A stretch of 64,000 nucleotides of DNA. Origin: Sulfurovaceae bacterium. GTDB lineage: Bacteria > Campylobacterota > Campylobacteria > Campylobacterales > Sulfurovaceae. Shown in pieces: positions 43,818 through 53,665 of this stretch; within the stretch, counting starts at the first letter, position 1, and every line of letters begins with the position of its first letter. The translations under genes and the position numbers were made by a program. Under the pieces are notes generated by a model. That model saw nothing but the letters and a program-made list of their open reading frames with translations. It ran no database searches and was not told where the DNA came from. The stretch spans positions 310,001 to 374,000 of the forward strand of contig JAQTLE010000001.1 of assembly GCA_028715055.1 (NCBI GenBank), given 5' to 3'.

Positions 43818-46391
43818 ATGGCACTTATAGAAGACTATAAAAAACATACACAGGAGCGTGCCACACTAGGTGTTCCTCCATTACCACTTAACTCAACTCA
43901 AGTAGCCCAATTGGTAGAATTACTAAAAGCAGATAAACTTGAAGATGAAACATATTTATTGGATTTAATAGAAAACAAAGTACCTGCAGGCGTAGATGAT
44001 GCTGCTTATGTAAAAGCGGCATTTTTAAATGCAATTATTCAAGAAGATGCTATATGCCACGCAATAGATAAAGTACATGCTGTTAAGATTCTTGGAAAAA
44101 TGCTTGGCGGATTCAATGTGGGGCCACTTGTTGAAGCATTAAAACACTCTCATGTAGAAGTAGCACAAGCTGCAGCTGATGAGCTTAAAAATACTATCTT
44201 GGTCTATAATTCTTTTAATGATGTTAAAGAGCTTATGGATCATGGCAGTGTATTTGCAAAAGAAGTGATCGAGTCTTGGGCAAATGCTCAGTGGTTTACA
44301 AACAAACCAGAGCTTGCCAAAGAGATCACGCTAACTGTTTATAAGATCCCTGGTGAGACAAACACAGATGACCTTTCACCGGCATCTGAAGCTTTCACAA
44401 GAGCAGATATTCCTCTTCATGCAAACTCTATGTTGGGTGCAAGAATGGAAAAACCGCTTGAGACTATGGCAAAACTCAAAGAAAAAGGTCATCCGCTTGC
44501 ATACGTAGGTGATGTCGTAGGTACCGGAAGCAGTAGAAAATCAGGTATAAATTCAGTTCAATGGCATATGGGTGCTGATATTCCTGGCATTCCAAATAAA
44601 AGAACAGGCGGTGTAGTCATAGGTAGCATCATAGCTCCTATTTTCTTCAATACAGCAGAAGACAGCGGATGCCTTCCTATCCAAGCTCCTGTGGATTCAT
44701 TGGAGACGGGAGATGTAATAACAGTTAAACCATTTGATGGTGTGATGGAAAAAGATGGGACAATAGTTTCAACATTTGAACTTGCTCCAAATACAATGCC
44801 TGATGAGATGAGAGCAGGAGGCAGAATACCGCTTATTATTGGTAAAGGACTAACTGCAAAAGCCAGAGCAGTTCTTGGGCTTGGAGCTTCTGATATATTT
44901 ATGACTCCAGAGCAACCGGCAGATAATGGCAAAGGTTATACTTTGGCTCAAAAAATGGTAGGTAAGGCATGCGGCGTAACCGGAATTAAGCCAGGTGTTT
45001 ATTGTGAGCCGATAGCCACAACAGTTGGCAGCCAAGATACAACCGGGCCAATGACTAGAGATGAGATCAAAGAACTCGCAGCTCTTGGTTTTGGAGCCGA
45101 TATGGTAATGCAGTCATTTTGTCATACTGCAGCTTATCCAAAACCTGCAGATATCAATCTTCAACATACTTTGCCGGAATTCTGGACAAGCAGAAGCGGC
45201 GTAATACTACGCCCGGGTGACGGAGTTATCCATTCATGGTTAAACAGACTTTGTTTGCCGGATACTGTAGGTACGGGCGGAGATAGCCATACTAGATTCC
45301 CTATAGGTATCTCTTTCCCTGCTGGTAGTGGACTTGTAGCTTTTGCAGCAGTCACAGGTATGATGCCTCTTACTATGCCTGAATCTGTATTAGTAAGATT
45401 CAAAGGCAAAATGCAACAAGGCATTACTTTGCGTGACCTTGTAAATGCTATCCCACATCAAGCTATCAAAGAAGGATTGCTTACTGTTGATAAAAAAGGC
45501 AAGAAAAATATTTTTGCAGGTAGAGTGCTTGAAATCGAAGGTTTGGAAGATTTGAAATGCGAACAAGCATTTGAACTATCGGATGCATCAGCAGAGAGAA
45601 GTGCAGCAGCTTGTACTGTTAAACTAAACAAAGACTCAATTGCAGAATACCTAACTTCCAATATCGCTCTAATAGAACAAATGATAGCAGAAGGTTATCA
45701 AGATGCAAAAACATTGCAAAGACGCGCAGACAAAATGAAAGAATGGCTCAAAAATCCAGAGCTTCTAGAGGCTGATGCTGACGCGCAATATGCTGCAGTT
45801 ATCGAGATTGACCTAGATCAGATCACTGAGCCGATATTGGCATGTCCAAATGACCCGGATGATGTAGCAACGCTAAGTGAAATACTGGCTAATGACAATA
45901 GACCAAAGACTATAGATGAGGTATTCGTAGGCAGTTGTATGACAAACATAGGACTCTTTAGAGCATTGGGTGAAGTACTTAAAGGCGAAGGTCAAGTATC
46001 TACTAAATTATGGGTTACACCACCGACAAAAATGGATGAAAAAACCCTAATAGAAGAGGGTTATTATTCTATCTTTGGAGCTGCTGGAGCACGTACAGAA
46101 ATACCCGGATGTTCACTATGCATGGGTAACCAAGCACAAGCAACCAAAGGCAATACGGTATTTAGTACAAGCACTAGAAACTTTGACAATCGTCTAGGCC
46201 GTGATACTCAAGTTTATCTTGGATCAGCAGAGATGGCAGCAGTTGCTGCGCTTTTAGGCAAGATCCCTACTAAAGAAGAGTATATGAATATTGTGACTAA
46301 AAAAATCAATGATACAAACAGAGATAATGTTTATCGTTATCTCAACTTTGATAAAGTAAGTGCAGAAGAACTCAAAGCGATGGTTCGCTAA
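43818..46391 (+). CDS. acnB: Bifunctional aconitate hydratase 2 / 2-methylisocitrate dehydratase
   Basis: Full-length 857 aa; [56 protein letters not shown]. Confidence 0.96.
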   Translation: MALIEDYKKHTQERATLGVPPLPLNSTQVAQLVELLKADKLEDETYLLDLIENKVPAGVDDAAYVKAAFLNAIIQEDAICHAIDKVHAVKILGKMLGGFNVGPLVEALKHSHVEVAQAAADELKNTILVYNSFNDVKELMDHGSVFAKEVIESWANAQWFTNKPELAKEITLTVYKIPGETNTDDLSPASEAFTRADIPLHANSMLGARMEKPLETMAKLKEKGHPLAYVGDVVGTGSSRKSGINSVQWHMGADIPGIPNKRTGGVVIGSIIAPIFFNTAEDSGCLPIQAPVDSLETGDVITVKPFDGVMEKDGTIVSTFELAPNTMPDEMRAGGRIPLIIGKGLTAKARAVLGLGASDIFMTPEQPADNGKGYTLAQKMVGKACGVTGIKPGVYCEPIATTVGSQDTTGPMTRDEIKELAALGFGADMVMQSFCHTAAYPKPADINLQHTLPEFWTSRSGVILRPGDGVIHSWLNRLCLPDTVGTGGDSHTRFPIGISFPAGSGLVAFAAVTGMMPLTMPESVLVRFKGKMQQGITLRDLVNAIPHQAIKEGLLTVDKKGKKNIFAGRVLEIEGLEDLKCEQAFELSDASAERSAAACTVKLNKDSIAEYLTSNIALIEQMIAEGYQDAKTLQRRADKMKEWLKNPELLEADADAQYAAVIEIDLDQITEPILACPNDPDDVATLSEILANDNRPKTIDEVFVGSCMTNIGLFRALGEVLKGEGQVSTKLWVTPPTKMDEKTLIEEGYYSIFGAAGARTEIPGCSLCMGNQAQATKGNTVFSTSTRNFDNRLGRDTQVYLGSAEMAAVAALLGKIPTKEEYMNIVTKKINDTNRDNVYRYLNFDKVSAEELKAMVR

Positions 46392-46396
46392 AAATA

Positions 46397-46424
46397 ACAT
46401 ATGACATTTTATGTCATGTGTTTT
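46397..46424. terminator. Intrinsic terminator after acnB
   Basis: ACATATGACAT-TTT-ATGTCATGTGT followed by TTT; convergent gene pair. Confidence 0.75.
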
Positions 46425-46425
46425 G

Positions 46426-47193
46426 TCAATCTATCATTTTAAAAAGCGCCATTATAATTTCTGCGGCGATCAAAATAATTATTATCCATTCTAAAAATTC
46501 GCTTCTTTTGTGATTGATTATGTCCATGACAAGCATAATATCTTCTTGTATTTGAGAGAGTTTTGATAAAGCTATTTCATGCCTGTCATGCAGTTCCAAG
46601 GTTTTTGCAAGAGAATTGTATAGGTGTTCCGCTTCTTCGTTGTCCCATAATATATTTGGTTTGTCCAGCAGCAATAGATTGCCGACCATATCATGACGAG
46701 TCAATACTAAATGTTTCGCAAATTCCATTATGTGGCTACGGCTGATTGATATAAATCTATTGGTTAATTCAAGAATATCCCGACTTTTAGTAAAAAGAAT
46801 ATCCAGTTTTTTTTCATATTTCTCCAAACCAACACTTTGCGCAACAGCTAAAGCTATAATATTAAAATTAAGTGCAGATGTTTCTTTTAGTACGATCTCC
46901 TCATTTGTGATCAAAAATGGAGTCAGGAGGTTGCCATCTGTTCTAATGACATAATCTTGAGTTATATCATCGTCAGCTTGTGTGAAAATATCTAACGTTA
47001 TTAATGCTTCTATAATCGTTTTTTTATTGTCTGCAATAATTGCAAGTACCCCGAAAGGCACTAAAACTATGTGTAGATGGTCATTATATCCATAATACCC
47101 GTTTTCGATACCTTTGTTGAGCTTGATATTCAATAACTCTGCTATTTTTGTTTTGGTTATATTTTTTTGGAGACTCAAGGCTAAGAGATTCAT
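46426..47193 (-). CDS. RMD1/YagE (DUF155) family membrane protein
   Basis: C-terminal HDMVGNLLLLDKPNILWDNEEAEHLYNSLAKTLELHDRHEIALSKL...RSEFLEWIIIILIAAEI. Confidence 0.8.
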   Translation of the reverse strand: MNLLALSLQKNITKTKIAELLNIKLNKGIENGYYGYNDHLHIVLVPFGVLAIIADNKKTIIEALITLDIFTQADDDITQDYVIRTDGNLLTPFLITNEEIVLKETSALNFNIIALAVAQSVGLEKYEKKLDILFTKSRDILELTNRFISISRSHIMEFAKHLVLTRHDMVGNLLLLDKPNILWDNEEAEHLYNSLAKTLELHDRHEIALSKLSQIQEDIMLVMDIINHKRSEFLEWIIIILIAAEIIMALFKMID

Positions 47194-47247
47194 TCAACAC
47201 CTCTTTTATTATAATATCTGTCATTATAATTAAATACAATGCAGTTG

Positions 47248-47628
47248 TCAATTATTACTGAATATCTCTTTCATTATTGCTGCAGTCTCTGGGCTAAATC
47301 TAGACGGCTTTCCATCTTTTACAAATACCAGCGTACTAGTTATGCTAAATAGCTTTTCATCATTTCTAAAAATCTCTTGTTTGAGTTCTAGCGATGCACC
47401 GCCAAGTTTGAGTATTTCATGACGTACTTCTATCATATCGCCCAATTTGGCAGACGCTATGAAATCAGCAACTATATGTTTGACAACGAAATGACCGCCG
47501 TCAATAGCAGGAGATGATCCTCTGGAAAAAAACAGTTCGCTTCTGGCTCTCTCGCAAAACTTTAGGTAATTCGCATGATATACGATACCACCAGCATCGG
47601 TGTCGTCGTAATATATTCTTATTTTCAA
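47248..47628 (-). CDS. ybgC: YbgC/FadM family acyl-CoA thioesterase
   Basis: [30 protein letters not shown] hotdog thioesterase motif; TTG start in this copy. Confidence 0.92.
   Translation of the reverse strand: MKIRIYYDDTDAGGIVYHANYLKFCERARSELFFSRGSSPAIDGGHFVVKHIVADFIASAKLGDMIEVRHEILKLGGASLELKQEIFRNDEKLFSITSTLVFVKDGKPSRFSPETAAIMKEIFSNN
47486..47627. repeat. 142-bp direct repeat, copy 1 (5' end of intact ybgC)
   Basis: Identical to 49184-49325 except one T/C difference. Confidence 0.97.
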
Positions 47629-47853
47629 TATAAAAATCCTTTTTTAAATTAAAAGATTATACAAAATACGAGCTTTGACCATTACTACAAAATCTAGGAA
47701 ATAAAAATCAATTAAAATTACAGAATAGATCGTGTAAGGTGATATTTATTATGTTTTTTTACGCTACGGGGGTGCCCAAGCTAGAATTATAAAACAAAAC
47801 ATATTCATCGAGATAATATGAACTATAGTTTATATAAATGTCACCATTATCTG

Positions 47854-48436
47854 TCATGAAGGATCATCGGCATATGCATTTACCTCAATTGTGCCTAAAT
47901 CAATTACTTTGTCATCATAATTGTAATCCCACGGCATACCGCCGGCAGTTATCATTGTGGCTTGACCAGTAAGTTGAGGATCAGTAGAAATAGCGATTGG
48001 TAAATTTGCTACACAATCATATATATAATAACCAACATCTTTGCCGAATTCTCCACCAGCAACTCCAAATCCAGTAGCAGCAAGTGTACCGGCGCTTACG
48101 AATCCACTAGGCCCAGAATCAGCAAGACCTTCAATGCCAAACAACCATCCTCCAAAAAGTCCGCCTATAGCAGAACCAGCATACCCTCCAATTGTATCAA
48201 CTATCTCTCTGTCAGTATCATCGGAGGCATAAATACTGACACTGTCTATCGCATAACCTGGGATCCGCCTATTACATTCACATATGATTTACCACCATCT
48301 GGTAATAATCAGTAGCAGATAGAACTTCAAATCCCGCCCCAAATGTATCAGCAGTGCCACTTATTATATCTAAGCTTGTGATGTTAGAATCAGTCATATT
48401 AGTAGCATATGGATTTGTATTATAAAGTAGATTCAT
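47854..48436 (-). pseudogene. Gly-rich protein gene split by two apparent frameshifts
   Basis: ATG 48436: MNLLYNTNPYATNMTDSNITSLDIISGTADTFGAGFEVLSATDYYQ(fs)DGGKSYVNVIGGS(fs)GYAIDSVSIYASDDTDREIVDTIGGYAGSAIGGLFGGWLFGIEGLADSGPSGFVSAGTLAATGFGVAGGEFGKDVGYYIYD... Three consecutive frames together give one plausible protein. Confidence 0.6.
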
Positions 48437-48439
48437 ATT

Positions 48440-49021
48440 TTATCCTTTTAATTTTTTTAATAAGCACCAATTCATAAATAACCATATACTTAAAGATTTT
48501 GGCATGATTACTACTCCCCACATAACAGTAAATATACTTATGCCAAATCGAGATTGTATGAGATTATTAATAACAAAAAATTTATGTCTATTATTGTTAT
48601 AAGAAGCTAATATATCTGAACCATTATAGAAATTATGGCTACTAAAAAATATATACCAAATTGCTATTGTGAGAAATATATATCTTAACATAAACATCCA
48701 CTTTTTATAAAATAATACTTCCGAAAGCCATTCGCGATTTAATATCTGGATATATATCGAATAACCAAAAAGCAGAGGAATCATTATCCACATTATCGAT
48801 AGCTCCAACGATACTATCTGCGTGATTTTGCTGGCATTTGACATGACACTGATACCCGGCACCAAAGATGACATTGTATTGATTAGCCATTGGCAAGGTA
48901 CACACGAAGCCACCATTTTTTCTGTGAGCATTTGCGGAAAAACAAAAAGAAATACCATTACTATATTAGTTAAATATGGAAATAGTGGTTTTATTCGTTT
49001 TTTTTCAATTTTGTTTAGCAT
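48440..49021 (-). CDS. Hypothetical multi-pass membrane protein
   Basis: 193 aa, several hydrophobic segments; directly upstream of the Gly-rich gene on the same strand. Confidence 0.6.
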   Translation of the reverse strand: MLNKIEKKRIKPLFPYLTNIVMVFLFVFPQMLTEKMVASCVPCQWLINTMSSLVPGISVMSNASKITQIVSLELSIMWIMIPLLFGYSIYIQILNREWLSEVLFYKKWMFMLRYIFLTIAIWYIFFSSHNFYNGSDILASYNNNRHKFFVINNLIQSRFGISIFTVMWGVVIMPKSLSIWLFMNWCLLKKLKG

Positions 49022-49183
49022 ATCACTGTATCATTTTTTATGTATCACTTATATTTTTCCTTTTTTATATTATTATATATAATGAAATTATTTATAATAC
49101 TTTTCGATTATAAATATTAACTATACAATGTTAATTTGATATTAATTTACAAAAAAGAATAGAAGCAAAAAATTACGCTTGTT

Positions 49184-49325
49184 ACGAAATGACCGCCGTC
49201 AATAGCAGGAGATGATCCTCTGGAAAAAAACAGTTCGCTTCTGGCTCTCTCGCAAAACTTTAGGTAATTCGCATGATATACGATACCACCAGCATCGGTG
49301 TCGTCGTAATATATTCTCATTTTCA
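49184..49325. repeat. 142-bp direct repeat, copy 2 (truncated ybgC 5' remnant)
   Basis: Encodes (GTG)[47 protein letters not shown] and then diverges. Confidence 0.95.
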
Positions 49326-49362
49326 CTCTAAAAAATCCTTGTATGATAATTGTTTGATAATA

Positions 49363-49788
49363 CTAACTAAGTGCAAATCTTTTAAGCGAACCGGCATCAA
49401 GTGCTCCTGAAGTTCTGTTTGCTTCTTTTCCGTTTTTAAATAGTATCAGAGTAGGGATACCGCTTATACCAAATCTGCTTGCCAAAAGTTGTTCATTCTC
49501 TGTATTTACTTTTGCAAATAAAACTTTCAAAGGAAGAGTAGATGCTACTTGCTCAAATGTAGGTGCCATCATGCGGCATGGTCCGCACCATGGTGCCCAG
49601 TAATCAACCAAAATCGGCAGATCATTGTTGGCGATATAATAATCAAAATTTTTAGATGTCAGTTCTACCGGTTTGGTGTCAAGTAAAGATTTTTTGCAGT
49701 GGCCGCAGTTTGCTTTTTGATAACTATCTTTAACCGGAAGAGAATTAATTTTAAAACAGTGTTGGCATACAACTTTCAAATTTTGCAT
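49363..49788 (-). CDS. trxC: Thioredoxin 2 (TrxC-like, N-terminal zinc ribbon)
   Basis: VCQHCFK...CGHCKKSLL plus DYWAPWCGPCRMMAPTFEQ. Confidence 0.92.
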   Translation of the reverse strand: MQNLKVVCQHCFKINSLPVKDSYQKANCGHCKKSLLDTKPVELTSKNFDYYIANNDLPILVDYWAPWCGPCRMMAPTFEQVASTLPLKVLFAKVNTENEQLLASRFGISGIPTLILFKNGKEANRTSGALDAGSLKRFALS

Positions 49789-49871
49789 TTTAAAACTCCT
49801 AGATGATATTTTTCCAAATTATCTCATATATATGTTAAATATACAAGTTTTTGAAATATTAAATATTAACT

Positions 49872-50690
49872 CTATTTTTTAAAAGCTATAGTTTTTATTT
49901 TTTCATATCCCAAAAACAACATCATCCCAATTACACTCACAAGTATGATAGTAGCTCCAGTGGTTAGGTTGTAATAGTATGAAACAACTAGGCCTGCAAT
50001 GGTAAACATCATCGATATTATGCTAGATATTATCATCATGCCAACTAGGCTTTGGGATAGCTTCTCGGCTATAAAAACTGGTATCGTTAACATAGCAATA
50101 ACCAGTATCAGCCCCACTACTTTCATGGTCATCACAATGCCAAGAGATGAGATGACGAGTATCAGCGTATAAAAAAGCGGTACGTTTATGCCTCTGATAG
50201 CTGCATATTCACTGTCATAAGAGACCGCGAGTATATTTCTGTATCCAAATGCTACCACTATCAATATCGTCGCAAAAATGCTCAGCATTGCGTAAATATC
50301 GTTTGTTTCGACAGCCAGTATCGAACCAAAAAGATAGCTCATGAGATCTACATTGTATCCAGGTGTTAGGTCAATAAGTATCACTCCTATTGCCATCCCT
50401 GTAGCCCATATAAGTCCAATGAATGTATCCATTCTTTCTTTATACTTTAGTGTTAAAAATGCCATAAGTATCGAAGCAGCTACGGCAAATATGGAAGCTC
50501 CCAAAAATATAGGAAGACCCAAAAATATAGCGAGCCCAATACCGCCGTATGTAGTATGTGCTATTCCACCCGCTAAAAATACCATTCGGTTAATCACTAT
50601 AAGAGATCCTATGATCCCAGATATAAGGCTTACTAATATCCCTGCTATAAGTGCATTTTGCATAAAATCTACACTAAATATATCAAGCAT
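49872..50690 (-). CDS. znuB: Metal (Zn/Mn) ABC transporter permease
   Basis: FMQNALIAGILVSLISGIIGSLIVINRMVFLAGGIAHTTYGGIGLA. Confidence 0.85.
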   Translation of the reverse strand: MLDIFSVDFMQNALIAGILVSLISGIIGSLIVINRMVFLAGGIAHTTYGGIGLAIFLGLPIFLGASIFAVAASILMAFLTLKYKERMDTFIGLIWATGMAIGVILIDLTPGYNVDLMSYLFGSILAVETNDIYAMLSIFATILIVVAFGYRNILAVSYDSEYAAIRGINVPLFYTLILVISSLGIVMTMKVVGLILVIAMLTIPVFIAEKLSQSLVGMMIISSIISMMFTIAGLVVSYYYNLTTGATIILVSVIGMMLFLGYEKIKTIAFKK

Positions 50691-51426
50691 TTTTACCTCT
50701 GAACATTTGCATTAGCTCTACTTCACAAAAATGTCCGTCAAGCGGCGGTGTGACGGAAAATTTATTTGTTGTATTGTGGAGTGTAAGATTTTTGTTTATG
50801 TACGCCACTTTATTCGCATAGTTTAGAGTGACGGATATATCGTGGCTGACTACTATGATAGTCATGTATCTGTTAAGCTCTTTTAATAGCTCATATATTT
50901 GTTTTTGCCCGTTAACATCGATGCTTGCAGTTGGCTCGTCAAGCAACAATAGAGCGGGGTGGTTGCAAAGAGCGCGCGCTATCATGACCCTTTGTCTCTG
51001 GCCACCGGAAAGTAGTCCGATTTTGGTATTCGCGAATTCCTGCATACCTACTTGCGCAAGTGAGCCCAAAGCACATGCTATCTCTTCTTTGCCGTATCCG
51101 AAAAGCGGTTTTTTGGCATTGATGTGTCCCATTAGGACCACTTCGATAACTTTAATAGGAAAAGAGGTGTTTATATTCGTGTTTTGAGGTACATACCCAA
51201 TCTTAGAAAGATCATCAGTTGAGTTTTTACCGTTAATGGTTATAGTGCCGATTTTTGTTTTTAATATGCCAAGGATGAGTTTGAGCAGTGTGGATTTTCC
51301 GCCACCGTTTGGACCGATGACTGCCAAAAAATCTTTTTCGTTTAGAGATAGATTTATATTTTCTAATACACTGTCACCATTATACGCGAAACTAAGATCT
51401 TTTATCTCTAAAATTTTTTCATTCAT
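50683..51426 (-). CDS. znuC: Metal ABC transporter ATP-binding protein
   Basis: VIGPNGGGKSTLLKLILG Walker A, LLSGGQRQRVMIARAL, LLLLDEPTASID. Confidence 0.87.
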   Translation of the reverse strand: MNEKILEIKDLSFAYNGDSVLENINLSLNEKDFLAVIGPNGGGKSTLLKLILGILKTKIGTITINGKNSTDDLSKIGYVPQNTNINTSFPIKVIEVVLMGHINAKKPLFGYGKEEIACALGSLAQVGMQEFANTKIGLLSGGQRQRVMIARALCNHPALLLLDEPTASIDVNGQKQIYELLKELNRYMTIIVVSHDISVTLNYANKVAYINKNLTLHNTTNKFSVTPPLDGHFCEVELMQMFRGKNA

Positions 51427-52280
51427 TTGTATTGTGCTATTGCCTTTGCAAAACTTATCATATATGAATGCCAATTATATCCAAGGTTAGATATTTTTAC
51501 TACAGGTATATGAAGTGTATTCGATATTTGTGTTGCACTTTTTGATGAAAACTCCGGAGCAACAAATATTGCTTTTATATGTTCCTTTTGGGCTACTTTG
51601 ATGAGGTTTACAAGGTCTCTTGGTTTTGGTTCTTTGCCCTCAAGCTCAACAGGCATCTGGACAAGGCCGTAATACGAAGCAAAATATCCCCATGATGGAT
51701 GATAGACCATAAACTTGCTTCCTTTTGGAGTGTTTTTAAGTATTGATCTTATTTGTAAATCAGTTTGTTTTATAGAAGCAACAAGCTTTGTATAGTTAGC
51801 ACCGTATTGCGTACTGTTTTTTGGATCTAGTTTTATAAGTGCATTTTTGATGTTGGTCGCCATTATTATTAGATTTGCAGGACTTGTCCACACATGCGGA
51901 TCAAGTTCGTTTTCATGATGTGCATGATCATGCTCGTCTCCATCATGGTGGGCTGCCATTTTTATCTTTTTGATGCCTTTGGCGGTATCTATGATAATCA
52001 TTTGTCTGTTTTGAGATCTAAATCTTCCCATCCAAGCCTCTTCAAACTCAACGCCGACTGTAAAATACGCTTTTGCTTTTGAGATAGCTATCATTTGTGA
52101 TGGTTTTGGCTCATAAGAGTGTGGGCTAGCGCCCGCGGGTATCATATATGTGCAATTTACATTTTTCCCACCAATGGAATCAACAAGGCTTTTTTGCGGT
52201 GCTATTGAAGTTACGACATCGATACTGGCAAATAAAAAGTTTGAGAGTATTGCTAACAGCACAAAATATCTAATATTCAT
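51423..52280 (-). CDS. znuA: Metal ABC transporter substrate-binding protein with His-rich loop
   Basis: Signal peptide; AAHHDGDEHDHAHHENELDPHVWTSP; MVYHPSWGYFA. Confidence 0.87.
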   Translation of the reverse strand: MNIRYFVLLAILSNFLFASIDVVTSIAPQKSLVDSIGGKNVNCTYMIPAGASPHSYEPKPSQMIAISKAKAYFTVGVEFEEAWMGRFRSQNRQMIIIDTAKGIKKIKMAAHHDGDEHDHAHHENELDPHVWTSPANLIIMATNIKNALIKLDPKNSTQYGANYTKLVASIKQTDLQIRSILKNTPKGSKFMVYHPSWGYFASYYGLVQMPVELEGKEPKPRDLVNLIKVAQKEHIKAIFVAPEFSSKSATQISNTLHIPVVKISNLGYNWHSYMISFAKAIAQYK

Positions 52281-52358
52281 TATATTCCTTGTCACATTTA
52301 TTGTCAAATTATAATTTTTAACCACTTCAATGCTACTTAGTTGCATTTAAAATATTAG

Positions 52359-52371
52359 GAGTAAATTACTC
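52359..52371. promoter_or_regulatory. Palindrome GAGTAA-A-TTACTC in the divergent znuA / 82-aa ORF intergenic region
   Basis: 6-bp perfect arms between divergent genes. Confidence 0.35.
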
Positions 52372-52433
52372 TTAATTTCTATTTAAGCGTAGTTTGATAT
52401 GATGAGATTTCCAAAAATATACAAGGATTTTAA

Positions 52434-52682
52434 ATGACGAAAATACATATACTTAAAGAGTGCGGTTGTTTTAGAGATAGCGACTTTGTAAATAATGAAA
52501 CTTTCAAATCAAAAGACGATGCACTTTTGAAAGCTAAACATATGGTAGAGCATATGAACAATGAGTTCTGTGGCAAACATAATTTTACGATTTCTGAAGT
52601 AGGCGATGAGCTTCAAATAGCAGCCCAAATGAATGAAACTAAAAAAAGCAGTGGATGCTGCGGTGGTGGACACTGTTCGTAA
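52434..52682 (+). CDS. Small Cys-rich protein (C-terminal CCGGGHCS)
   Basis: 82 aa, AAGGA upstream, ECGCF and SSGCCGGGHCS motifs. Confidence 0.7.
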   Translation: MTKIHILKECGCFRDSDFVNNETFKSKDDALLKAKHMVEHMNNEFCGKHNFTISEVGDELQIAAQMNETKKSSGCCGGGHCS

Positions 52683-52735
52683 GTTTTAGTTACCATGAAC
52701 TAGTTTCAATATATAAAAAGAGTTATTTTTTCTTT

Positions 52736-52865
52736 GATACTTTTTCTCACAGAGAGTGCAAGCACAAGAGAAAAGTATCACAAAATCGTCGTCTTCACGA
52801 ACCGCGACGCATTATTTCTGCGAGGATTTCTCGAAATAGTGCTGCTTTTCGAACGCTCAGACGAC
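52736..52865. other. Structured convergent intergenic element (two successive hairpins)
   Basis: Stem 1: GATACTTTTTCTC (52736-52748) / GAGAAAAGTATC (52768-52779). Stem 2: outer GTCGTCT (52788-52794) / AGACGAC (52859-52865), nested GCATTATTTC (52809-52818) / GAAATAGTGC (52833-52842), inner GAG/CTC. Confidence 0.55.
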
Positions 52866-52914
52866 ATTATTTGATCTTGTCATTAGATTTTCTCATATAA
52901 CCTGCGTGTTGTAA

Positions 52915-53142
52915 TCATTCTTTTGTTACCCACACATCACCGTTTTTTTCATATTTATGCTTCACAGCTGCCCATGCTACCTTGCGTGCTGTTTCATCTC
53001 TGGAAGAATCGTCAAAACGTTTTTCCGGGCTTGCATATTGATGCCAAGCGTTGTTGAATGCCTCTCGGAAAATATCTTGTGCATGTTTAGGCAGCACGTG
53101 TTGTAAGCTGTCAGGTAGATCTTCATTTGTTTTGTATGGCAT
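52915..53142 (-). CDS. chaB: ChaB family protein
   Basis: MPYKTNEDLPDSLQHVLPKHAQDIFREAFNNAWHQY...ARKVAWAAVKHKYEK. Confidence 0.88.
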   Translation of the reverse strand: MPYKTNEDLPDSLQHVLPKHAQDIFREAFNNAWHQYASPEKRFDDSSRDETARKVAWAAVKHKYEKNGDVWVTKE

Positions 53143-53152
53143 AGCGACTCCT

Positions 53153-53527
53153 TTATGATAATATTATAATTAGGCCGAGCATCAGGGCAAATACGGCAAT
53201 CACCGCAGTAGCTGCACTTAGCCATAGTATGTGTACACGATTTGTTTCTATGCGATTAATCAGTTGCGTATTTTGGTCAGCTAGTCCTTTAATGAGTTCT
53301 GAGGATGCAAGTATTTGGCTTTGCAGATCAGATACTGCAGCTTCCAGTGAGGATATTGTTTGAGATTCGGACATGGTATGCGGTTTCGAATAAGAAATCT
53401 CTTTTAGATGAGTCTTTTTTGCTACCACATTCCATAATTTTTTAGCACCTTCTGCGACCTTTGGCGCATTATTGATGACCTCAGACCATGGAACGCTTGT
53501 TAGTACAGTGAGCAAACCTACTGCCAT
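53153..53527 (-). CDS. Hypothetical coiled-coil protein with C-terminal TM helix
   Basis: 124 aa; NAPKVAEGAKKLWNVVAKK, coiled-coil, C-terminal hydrophobic segment. Confidence 0.6.
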   Translation of the reverse strand: MAVGLLTVLTSVPWSEVINNAPKVAEGAKKLWNVVAKKTHLKEISYSKPHTMSESQTISSLEAAVSDLQSQILASSELIKGLADQNTQLINRIETNRVHILWLSAATAVIAVFALMLGLIIILS

Positions 53528-53665
53528 GAATACCTCCTATGAGATTGACGATAGTTAACCATTTATTAGTATACAAAAAATCTCTTACTATTGCAAGGAA
53601 TATGACAATCTGAATAATGCTGTTGTTTCCACATTTTATGCTAAAAATTCAATACAAAATAGCAG

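Noticed and set aside
48041-48232. Plus-strand 63-aa ORF inside the ybgC-bracketed segment
   Set aside because: Pro/Ser-rich reverse complement of a Gly-rich coding region, not a credible gene.
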